A DNA stretch of 57,397 bases from an uncultured Prevotellaceae bacterium (GTDB lineage: Bacteria; Bacteroidota; Bacteroidia; Bacteroidales; Bacteroidaceae): positions 1-57,397 of the forward strand of contig CACWSX010000016.1 of assembly GCA_902763615.1 (NCBI GenBank), written 5' to 3'. Under the pieces are notes generated by a model. That model had not been told where the DNA came from. It did no database searches and saw nothing but the letters and a program-made list of their open reading frames with translations. Position 1 is the first letter of the stretch, and every line of letters begins with the position of its first letter. A program made the position numbers and the translations under genes. This document shows positions 36,247 through 43,804 of the stretch, one piece after another.

Positions 36247-36282
36247 AAATCCCGCTTTTTCTCGACAAAAGCGGGATTTTTG
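36247..36282 (+). terminator. Terminator of HTCS 2
   Basis: A 13-bp perfect stem, AAATCCCGCTTTT with AAAAGCGGGATTT, has a six-base loop and a T-rich tail. Confidence 0.85.
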
Positions 36283-36346
36283 TAACATACGCACAAAAAT
36301 GAAAGCAAATGAAACAATTGAAAAAACATGTATGTGCGTTATTATT

Positions 36347-36354
36347 TACCTTTG
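36347..36354 (+). promoter_or_regulatory. -7 box of the 1280-residue protein gene
   Basis: TACCTTTG fits the consensus and lies 50 bases before the ATG at 36405; no -33 TTTG is visible. It is probably regulated. Confidence 0.5.
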
Positions 36355-36404
36355 CAGCCAGAAATTTCTATTTTTTTATTAACTTTCATTAAAACTTTAA
36401 CAAC

Positions 36405-39400
36405 ATGAGAAAAACTTACCAAATGTTTCTTGCGCTGGTAGCTATGATGCTGCTGGGGGCAATGAATGTAAGTGCAGATGAGGTTATATCCTTGCAGGAT
36501 ATTCCTTTCTGGGCACATGACGATGCCGATCCCTGGGACGAGAACGCTCCCAAGACGGCAAGCGCTACTCCCGCATGGGAAGTTGGTGTGGAATCCGGTC
36601 AGCCTTACGGAGACGGTAGTGTGAATGCTTTTGCAGATTTGGCTGGTTACGACAAACTGATCGTGACGGTTACCGAAGGTACAGAAGGCACACCACGTAT
36701 TATGCTGAATCGTGATGCTCCTAATGGCCAGCCAAGTTCCAACGAGGCTGAAGCTCATTTGATTCAGAACACGACTTCAGGCTGGTCAGACAAGTATTTC
36801 ACTAAGGAAGGCAATGTTTACACGGTCGACTTGAAGAAGATTTATAACGATAAAGGTTTCGTTCATCTGCATGCTATTAAGAGCGCTGCTTATGGACAGA
36901 CCGTAAGTGTCGAAAGTATGGTTGTAACCCGCAAGGGTAAGGAGAAGCAGGTTGGTTGGGTCGACATCCTGACCAATGGCGATTTTGAAGGTGATGATTT
37001 TAGCTCGTTTGCCCTTGCACTCCGTGCTGATAATGGTGATGGCAATGTAACCTATACTATTAATTCTGATCCAGATGCCAAGGTTGAGGAAGGCGTTGGT
37101 AAGGGTAACTCTAAGGGCCTTTCCATTAAGACAATGGCTAATGCACCTCAGAGCTGGTCTACCCAGTTGTTCGTTGTTCTTCCTGAAATACTGCCGGCAG
37201 GTACTGAGTGGCGCTTCTCAATGGATGCGCTTGCTAATCCTGAGTCCTCAATTGATGTAGGTGCCCATGCAGAACCACGTTCTTATCAAGGTGGTGGTGG
37301 CGACATCTCTTCTGATTTTAATGGAATTACGATTACTCCCGAGTGGACAACGATTACCGCAAAGGGTACTATCAGCGAGAGTCTTGTCAGCAAGAGTTTC
37401 CAGAGCATTGCCTTCGATTTGAATAAGAATGCAGAATCCACTCAGTATTATTTCGACAACATCAAGTTTGAGATATATAAGTATGGTACAGTTGCTGAGT
37501 ATAAGGATGACGCCCTCTTGATCGATTTCGGTTTCGAGACCAACCTCGCTGAGCTTTGTAAGGCTGCTGGTAAGAAACGCGTCCAGTTCCCGAAGGAAAA
37601 TGCCAAGGTTCTGGTCAACGGTGAGGAAATCAGTATTACCTCAGTTGAAGGCTTCGAAGATGGTCGTTTCTTTATCTTCTTGGACGAGGTTCCTGATGGT
37701 GAGGTTCGCGTTATTTATAACAATGTTGCGGGCGACATGCAGTTGAAATATGCAGGTGGTCCTAGCGCAGGTCAGGCAGTTCCTAATGTAGACGAGATAG
37801 CCGAGTATAACGACGATCTCCTGAATGGTATGCCAGATGACGTATATCCTTACACCATGTTGGCTCCCGCAGTCGTTGCTGCAAAACCCGAACAGGGTTC
37901 ATTTAACATCAAGAACAATCTGAAGGATTTCTATGTGAAGTTTGATAAGAAGGCTGATGCTTCTAAGATTGTTGCCACACTCGATAAGAAGGCCCTGACC
38001 GTTAGCCCCGCTGAAGGTATGGTAGAGGAGGTTACTCTGAAATACGATGGTGCCGATTTAGCTGATGGTTTGCACACTATCAATATCACAAAGATTTATC
38101 CGGAGGAGATGCTGGATGAGTCAATCTATACCGACACCACATATGTATTCAGCGTGGGTGCTCCCGATCCTAACGATGTGGCTATTGATTTGATTCCTGC
38201 CAAATATTTCAGCGAATGCGCAAATGGTGGTATTCCTGAAGGCTTCATAGTTTATGCTGATGGTATGGAGGCACGTACTCCTGGCAATTCTTATGGTAGC
38301 AACGCTCGTATGTTTGCTGGAAATGGCGGATTTGCTGAGGGCGGTGATTTCACTAGTGCACTCTATTTCCGTCGCAACTATGTGAGCTACGGTCTGAGTG
38401 ACGATGAGCATGCTCTGAATCTTGAAGCTGGTAAGACATACACGCTTACGTTCAATGCAGCACGCTGGAAGTCAAGTGGTGAGTTTATGAAGATTCAGTT
38501 CCTTACAGCAGACGGTGCTGAGGAGTTCGCACAGGTTGTGACCTGTAATCCTGATGTCAATGGAAAGTATGATGCTGTAAAGAATTCTACGGTTGGTAAT
38601 ATTGAGTTTACACCTGCTACTACTGGTAAGTATGAACTGCGCTTCGTGGTTTGTACCAATGCAGATGGTACTGAGGCCGGTGATGATGGAATGCGTGAGA
38701 TGATGATTGCCAACGTGAAGTTTGGCTATATTCCTAAGGCTTTCGGTGTTGTTGAGACAATCGCTGTCAACGAGGCTCTGGAGAAAGCTAAGAAGACTCA
38801 GGCTAATAACAATGGTGAGCGTTATGATGGTGCTGCACAGACAGCTTTGGACAATGCTATTACTAAGGTTGAGGCTGAGAAGGATAGCTATACCTCTCCT
38901 TCTGAGTGCAATGGTGCTGTTGAACTGCTTACCAAGAGCAGTGCTGCCTTGATCGACCACGTCGCTCTCTGCAACAACTACGATAATGCTATTAAGACCG
39001 GAAGTGCTACCGTTGATCAGAATAAGGATACGAAGTTCAAGAATCTGCCGCTTTATGCAGAATTGGTAGCTGTTGTTGCCAAGTACAATGGTAGGTCTTG
39101 GCAGGAGAACGTTGCTGAGGAAGGCGCAGAACCACAGTGGGAGAGAAAGTATGAGTTCGACGTACTGAAGGACGATGCTGCTCTGACTGCTGCTGTTGCT
39201 GAGCTGAGCGAAATCGCTACAACGACTGCAAATCTGTTCACTGTACACAATGCAAGCAATAGTGAGGCTGATGGTAACCTGAAGCGCGAGACGAGAGGTG
39301 TTGCAGCTCTGGTAGAGCGTCTGTACATGGGTGCTCAGACTCTGAAGGCTTTGGGCCGTGCTGAGGATTCTTATCCTGTTGCTCAGGCTCTGAATGCTCT

Positions 39401-40247
39401 CGACGACAATGACGAACTTGCTGAAGAGGTGAAGAAGTATATCAAGGCTGACCTCTATGGTAAACTGAAGGATGGTGAGAATATCTTCCAGAAGATTGAT
39501 AACTCTGATCCTGAGAATCCTGAGACAGTAGCAGCTGCTATCGATATGTCTGCATTCTTGAAGAACCCGAATCTCTATGCTCGTGAATACACAACTGTGG
39601 TTGAGGGTTGGACTAACGTTTCAGGTAATCCTGCTGCATGGAGCAGTTGGAATGGTAATGTTTCTCACAGCAACAAGACTGCTTATGTAGAGGACTGTGC
39701 TTTGCATCCGGGCTGGCACGCTGTTGCCGCTGTTGAGCAGACCATCACCGACCTGCCCGCAGGTATCTACACTATTAAGTATAACGGTTGGGATAACTCA
39801 GACACATCCGATGGTACTTATGCTTACGTGAAGACTTCTGAGACACCTGCTGTTGAGGAAGGTGCAGAACTTGACAAGAACGTCAACTACGCCGCTTATC
39901 TTGACATGAGCAGCAAGAGCATCCCAAGTGATGGTATTCAGAATATCGTAGTGACCGATGGTGTTCTTACTGTTGGTTTCGCATGGGGTGGTCAGTCTCA
40001 GGCATTCTTAGAGTATGTTAATGTCCTGATGACAGCTCCTGCAAATGTTGACTACAGCGCTCTTTATACTGAGGCCGCTGCAGCTGGCATCGAGACCCTC
40101 GAGGGTACTCCTGCCGCTAAGGTACGTGCTATCGAGCTCTTCGACCTCAATGGTCGTCGCGTAATGAAGGCTCAGAAGGGTCTCAACATCGTGAAGAAGG
40201 TGATGAGCGATGGCTCTGTTAAAACTGAGAAAGTTATTGTGAAGTAA
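36405..40247 (+). CDS. Large secreted multi-domain binding-type protein with T9SS-like tail
   Basis: The 1280-residue product has a signal peptide (end near VSADE) and no enzymatic motif that I recognise. Its N-terminal third contains beta-rich units; a segment starting WVDILTNGDFEGDDFSSF looks like a carbohydrate-binding sandwich. An Ig-like section follows. Residues about 595-775 match the module near the end of the GH98 enzyme (IPEGFIVYADG, RMFAG, LNLEAGKTYTLTF). Next come a helical FIVAR-like stretch (about 790-860, ALDNAITKVEAEKDSYTS) and a further beta domain with DLPAGIYTIKYNGWDN. The tail with IELFDLNGRRVMKAQKG resembles type IX sorting signals, pointing to secretion and attachment to the outer surface. 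I infer a non-catalytic glycan-binding or scaffold role in locus 2. Confidence 0.7.
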   Translation: MRKTYQMFLALVAMMLLGAMNVSADEVISLQDIPFWAHDDADPWDENAPKTASATPAWEVGVESGQPYGDGSVNAFADLAGYDKLIVTVTEGTEGTPRIMLNRDAPNGQPSSNEAEAHLIQNTTSGWSDKYFTKEGNVYTVDLKKIYNDKGFVHLHAIKSAAYGQTVSVESMVVTRKGKEKQVGWVDILTNGDFEGDDFSSFALALRADNGDGNVTYTINSDPDAKVEEGVGKGNSKGLSIKTMANAPQSWSTQLFVVLPEILPAGTEWRFSMDALANPESSIDVGAHAEPRSYQGGGGDISSDFNGITITPEWTTITAKGTISESLVSKSFQSIAFDLNKNAESTQYYFDNIKFEIYKYGTVAEYKDDALLIDFGFETNLAELCKAAGKKRVQFPKENAKVLVNGEEISITSVEGFEDGRFFIFLDEVPDGEVRVIYNNVAGDMQLKYAGGPSAGQAVPNVDEIAEYNDDLLNGMPDDVYPYTMLAPAVVAAKPEQGSFNIKNNLKDFYVKFDKKADASKIVATLDKKALTVSPAEGMVEEVTLKYDGADLADGLHTINITKIYPEEMLDESIYTDTTYVFSVGAPDPNDVAIDLIPAKYFSECANGGIPEGFIVYADGMEARTPGNSYGSNARMFAGNGGFAEGGDFTSALYFRRNYVSYGLSDDEHALNLEAGKTYTLTFNAARWKSSGEFMKIQFLTADGAEEFAQVVTCNPDVNGKYDAVKNSTVGNIEFTPATTGKYELRFVVCTNADGTEAGDDGMREMMIANVKFGYIPKAFGVVETIAVNEALEKAKKTQANNNGERYDGAAQTALDNAITKVEAEKDSYTSPSECNGAVELLTKSSAALIDHVALCNNYDNAIKTGSATVDQNKDTKFKNLPLYAELVAVVAKYNGRSWQENVAEEGAEPQWERKYEFDVLKDDAALTAAVAELSEIATTTANLFTVHNASNSEADGNLKRETRGVAALVERLYMGAQTLKALGRAEDSYPVAQALNALDDNDELAEEVKKYIKADLYGKLKDGENIFQKIDNSDPENPETVAAAIDMSAFLKNPNLYAREYTTVVEGWTNVSGNPAAWSSWNGNVSHSNKTAYVEDCALHPGWHAVAAVEQTITDLPAGIYTIKYNGWDNSDTSDGTYAYVKTSETPAVEEGAELDKNVNYAAYLDMSSKSIPSDGIQNIVVTDGVLTVGFAWGGQSQAFLEYVNVLMTAPANVDYSALYTEAAAAGIETLEGTPAAKVRAIELFDLNGRRVMKAQKGLNIVKKVMSDGSVKTEKVIVK

Positions 40248-40266
40248 TTTTTTCGAAAAAAAAACG

Positions 40267-40297
40267 AAAGTGGCGGACTTCGGTTCGCCACTTTTTT
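40267..40297 (+). terminator. Terminator after the 1280-residue protein gene
   Basis: AAAGTGGCG pairs with CGCCACTTT across a 10-base loop, followed by a T-run. It overlaps the upstream in-frame ATG at 40270, which argues against that start for the next gene. Confidence 0.75.
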
Positions 40298-40298
40298 G

Positions 40299-40306
40299 TA
40301 TCTTTG
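40299..40306 (+). promoter_or_regulatory. -7 box of the membrane protein gene
   Basis: TATCTTTG lies immediately after the terminator and 27 bases before the chosen start at 40333. No -33 element is seen at normal spacing. Confidence 0.5.
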
Positions 40307-40332
40307 CAACCGATATTGCAATTAACAAGGAA

Positions 40333-42225
40333 ATGAATGATAAACTGAAACTATTAAGTCCTGCTCTGGTCGTGTTGGCTTTGCTGGCAACCGCCTGTTG
40401 TCTGCTCGTTTATGAGCAAGCGTTCTTATGGAAGGTGCAGGAGATGAATCTTTTCCTCGATACGCCGCTGTTCCTGAAGCAGCAGATGGTCACATCAGGC
40501 TGGCTGCTCACGTGGTTGGGGTGTTATTTTACGGAGTTTTTCTATCATCCGGCATTAGGCGTTACCTTCCTCACCCTTTGGTGGGCGGCGCTTCTACTGG
40601 TGATATGGCGTACGTTCCGTATTCCCGTCAGGTGGACGGCCGTGTTGCTGATTCCACTCGCAGCCATTGTCATTATGAATGTGGATCTGGGCTATTGGGT
40701 CTATTATCTGAAGTTACGAGGCCATTTCTTTGTTGCTGCAATCGGTACCACGTTGGCTGTAGCCGCTGTGTGGCTGTTTAGATTGTTGCCGGCTAAATAT
40801 TATTTGCGTCCCCTCTATATATTTATATGTACGGGCGTACTCTATCCGCTCATCGGCTTTTATGGCCTTTTGGCGGCATTGCTGATGGGCGTGCTCGTTT
40901 GGAGATTGGAGAAACAGGCGCCGACGGCGCGTGTGATAGTCTCGCTGGTAGCTGTTTTGTCCATCGTATTCTGGCCCTTGTTCTGTTATAATTATGTATT
41001 CTGTCAGACAGGCATTCATAACATCTGGTGGACAGGCTTACCCATGTATTGGGTAGATAAGGAGTTACCAGGCTTCTATATACCTTATTATATTTTAGTC
41101 GCCTCTTTGATTTTCCTGGCATTGATGTTTGGAATGTGGGAGAAAAAGAGAACGCAAGAGAGTTCCCCCAAGAAAGCAAATGCGAAAAAGCAGAATGCGA
41201 AAAGCGGTAAATTGAAAGAGTTGCCCGTCCGTTGGCTCCTGATCCATGTTGCCATTGTGATTGCAGCTGGCTATAGTGTTCATCGCTTCTGGTTTAAGGA
41301 TCCTAATTTCCACAAGGAATTCCGCATGCAGCAGTGCATGGAGAACCTCGATTGGGAGGGCGTGCTGCGAGAGGCGGTCTCCGACGGTGAGGAGCCTACG
41401 CGAGCCATCGTGATGATGCGTAATCTGGCACTCTTCCGATTAGGACGTCAGGGCGATGAGATGTATCACTATCCTGATGGATCCAAACCTTGCAACGAGC
41501 CTGTCCCCGTGCGTATGATGCAGGTCGTGGGGTATAGTATGTATTATAACTATGGCCTGGCTAACTATTGTCACCGTTGGTGTCTGGAACAGGGGGTCGA
41601 GTTCGGTTTCCGTGCTGAGTATTTGAAATATCTCATGCGTTGTGCCCTCGTGAACGGTGAGACGCAGGAGGCCCGTAAATATGCCTCGCTGCTCAAGCAT
41701 ACCCGTTATCATAGGGCATGGGCCGAGAAATACGAGCGTTTCATTGGTCATTACAACCTGTTGAAGGACAATGCGGAGTTTTCACCCATCTGTCGGCTGA
41801 TGAAAAATGGCGATTATCTGGGAACCGATCAGATGATGGCCGAGAAGTTCATCATAGATAGATTCCTGAATACACATGACGACGACATTCTCTTTAAGGA
41901 ACTGTCGCTCATAGCAGCATTATGGAAAAAGGATATTGAACTCTTCTGGCCTCGGTTCTTCGACTATGCCAACAGTCTTAAGGGTGCACACATGCCTGTT
42001 CATTTCCAGGAGGCGGCCTATTTGTATGGCAGTCTGGAGCACCAGGTCGATATCAGCAATATGCCATTCGACGATCAGGTAAAACGTAACTATGATGCAT
42101 TTATGGATCTGGCCAATAATGCTACGAGTGAAAGTGAAGACGTGATGCGTCCCATCTTCTACGAACGCTTTGGCCATACCTACTATTACAATTATTTCTT
42201 TGTTCACGACCTGTATTTGTATTAA
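40333..42225 (+). CDS. Polytopic membrane protein with soluble C-terminal domain (DUF6057-like)
   Basis: The ATG at 40333 (MNDKLKLLSPALVV) is chosen because terminator and promoter lie upstream of it; AAGGA precedes it. The product has 630 residues. The N-terminal about 340 hold seven to eight membrane helices, for example ALVVLALLATACCLLVY, WTAVLLIPLAAIVIMNVDL and VIVSLVAVLSIVFWPLFCY, and a basic lysine-rich loop near 270-290. The remainder is soluble, with TPR-like helices (EYLKYLMRCALVNGETQEA). I believe it belongs to the uncharacterised DUF6057 group, often found next to a propeller lipoprotein like the one that follows 16 bases downstream. Its function is unknown. In this setting a role in assembling or energising the lipoprotein partner is speculation. 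Confidence 0.7.
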   Translation: MNDKLKLLSPALVVLALLATACCLLVYEQAFLWKVQEMNLFLDTPLFLKQQMVTSGWLLTWLGCYFTEFFYHPALGVTFLTLWWAALLLVIWRTFRIPVRWTAVLLIPLAAIVIMNVDLGYWVYYLKLRGHFFVAAIGTTLAVAAVWLFRLLPAKYYLRPLYIFICTGVLYPLIGFYGLLAALLMGVLVWRLEKQAPTARVIVSLVAVLSIVFWPLFCYNYVFCQTGIHNIWWTGLPMYWVDKELPGFYIPYYILVASLIFLALMFGMWEKKRTQESSPKKANAKKQNAKSGKLKELPVRWLLIHVAIVIAAGYSVHRFWFKDPNFHKEFRMQQCMENLDWEGVLREAVSDGEEPTRAIVMMRNLALFRLGRQGDEMYHYPDGSKPCNEPVPVRMMQVVGYSMYYNYGLANYCHRWCLEQGVEFGFRAEYLKYLMRCALVNGETQEARKYASLLKHTRYHRAWAEKYERFIGHYNLLKDNAEFSPICRLMKNGDYLGTDQMMAEKFIIDRFLNTHDDDILFKELSLIAALWKKDIELFWPRFFDYANSLKGAHMPVHFQEAAYLYGSLEHQVDISNMPFDDQVKRNYDAFMDLANNATSESEDVMRPIFYERFGHTYYYNYFFVHDLYLY

Positions 42226-42241
42226 TTGAAGATTGAAGATT

Positions 42242-42340
42242 ATGATTACCAAGATAAACAATAAGAATCGGGTAAGAACCTTTATAGCAGGAGTATCCTA
42301 CTTACTCCTTCTCTCCTTACTCCTTCTCTCCTCGGCTTGT
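42242..42340 (+). repeat. Signal-peptide cassette, copy 4 (CxxCH propeller lipoprotein gene)
   Basis: This plus-strand copy starts ATGATTACCAAGATAAACAA and contains GGAGTATCCTACTTACTCC. TTGAAGA repeats lie immediately upstream, comparable to the TTGAAAA repeats before copies 2 and 3. Confidence 0.8.
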
Positions 42341-43804
42341 CAATCCCCCTCGGTGCCCACTCAGTTTACTGACATCAAAAAGGCGCCTTCCATCTATCCC
42401 GACTATACTGACGTGACAATACCGGTTAATATCGCCCCGCTGACCTTCGAGATGAATGATTCCTGCGATGAGGTGGTGGCTCGTTTTACAGTTGGTGATC
42501 ATGAACTGGTGTGTGGCGGTAGGGCTGTACAGCCCGAGATGGATGACTGGCGTGAATTGGTCAACAAGGCAGTCGGTAATAAGAAGGATGTCAATGTCGA
42601 AGTGTATATCCGGCTCGGTGAGGAATGGTGGCGATACAAGCCTTTCCATATCACCGTTTCAGCCGATAGCATCGATCCTTATATCAGCTATCGACTCATC
42701 TCACCCAGCTATGTGGCTTATGAGGAACTGACCTTGAACCAGCGCTGCTTGGAGAATTACGATGAAAAGGTGATGGTGAATAATATGCTTTGTGGCAAGG
42801 AAACGACGGGTCAGTGTGTCAACTGTCACAACTACCAGATGTATAACCCCCAGCGTATGCAGTTTCATGCCCGTCAGTTCCATGGTGGTACCGTCATTGC
42901 CTATGATGGCAAGTTGAGTAAGATTAACATGCGCAACGACTCCATCCTTTCTGCTGGTGTCTACCCTGCCTGGCACCCGTGGCTCCCGCTGATTGTCTAT
43001 TCCACGAACAAGACCAGCCAGAGTTTCCATACGCGTAACCTTAATAAAATTGAGGTGTTTGATGCCGTGAGCGACCTGATAGCCTATGATGTGGCCAAGA
43101 ACGAAGTGACCAATATCGAGAATCAGGAAAACGAGTTTGAGGTGTTCCCCGTCTGGGCCCCTGATGGTAAGACGATCTATTACTGCAGTGCCCATTTCGA
43201 GTTCCGCGATACAACCAGCCATGAAGTTGAGGTGGTCCGTAACTATAGGGAGGTGAAATACAATATTTATAAAAAGTCATTCAATCCCGATACCTATCAG
43301 TTCGGACCACGTGAATTGGTGTTTCAGGCTGACAGCCTCAATATGAGCGCCACTCTTCCGCGTGTGTCGCCCGACGGACGTTTCCTCATGTTCACCATGG
43401 GGCATTATGGTGTCTTCCACATCTGGCATCGCGAGGCCGACCTCTATTTGCTGGATCTCGCCAGCGGTGAGGTCCGCACTATGGACGAGATCAATTCTCC
43501 TGAGACGGAGAGTTATCATGCCTGGTCGAGCAATGGCCGGTGGGTGGTATTCAGTAGTCGCCGCGATGATGGCAGCTATACCCGTCCGTTCTTCGCGCAT
43601 GTCGATGCCAACGGTAAGGGTAGCAAGCCCTTTGAACTGCCACAGGCCGATCCCGATTATCACCGCCAGTTCATGAAATGTTATAACATCCCCGAGTTCA
43701 TGCGTGGACCTGTGGAAGTGTCACCTCAGGAGTTTGCCAGTGTGCTGAAAGCCAGCGATGGCGAGCCCGTGAAGTATGTTCAGAAACTGAGGAAGAACGA
43801 ATAG
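42242..43804 (+). CDS. Beta-propeller (PD40/TolB-like) lipoprotein with one CxxCH motif
   Basis: I start at the ATG at 42242, giving 520 residues; the in-frame TTG at 42233 lies in TTGAAGA repeats. The lipobox is LSSAC (Cys33). A beta domain (about 40-180) is followed by CVNCH (Cys192, Cys195, His196), a potential covalent haem c site, and then MQFHARQFHGGT with nearby histidines. The rest is a WD40-like propeller with PD40 motifs such as FPVWAPDGKTIYYCS, PRVSPDGRFLMFTMG and WSSNGRWVVFSSRRDDG. Related proteins are often labelled cytochrome c biosynthesis protein, without evidence that I know of. It follows the membrane protein closely and probably works with it. Its 3' end overlaps the convergent GH2 gene by 25 bases. 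Its signal peptide is the plus-strand copy of the shared cassette. Confidence 0.78.
   Translation: MITKINNKNRVRTFIAGVSYLLLLSLLLLSSACQSPSVPTQFTDIKKAPSIYPDYTDVTIPVNIAPLTFEMNDSCDEVVARFTVGDHELVCGGRAVQPEMDDWRELVNKAVGNKKDVNVEVYIRLGEEWWRYKPFHITVSADSIDPYISYRLISPSYVAYEELTLNQRCLENYDEKVMVNNMLCGKETTGQCVNCHNYQMYNPQRMQFHARQFHGGTVIAYDGKLSKINMRNDSILSAGVYPAWHPWLPLIVYSTNKTSQSFHTRNLNKIEVFDAVSDLIAYDVAKNEVTNIENQENEFEVFPVWAPDGKTIYYCSAHFEFRDTTSHEVEVVRNYREVKYNIYKKSFNPDTYQFGPRELVFQADSLNMSATLPRVSPDGRFLMFTMGHYGVFHIWHREADLYLLDLASGEVRTMDEINSPETESYHAWSSNGRWVVFSSRRDDGSYTRPFFAHVDANGKGSKPFELPQADPDYHRQFMKCYNIPEFMRGPVEVSPQEFASVLKASDGEPVKYVQKLRKNE

Noticed and set aside
40270-40332. Upstream ATG for the polytopic membrane protein
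   Set aside because: This stretch is the terminator of the previous gene followed by a -7 box.
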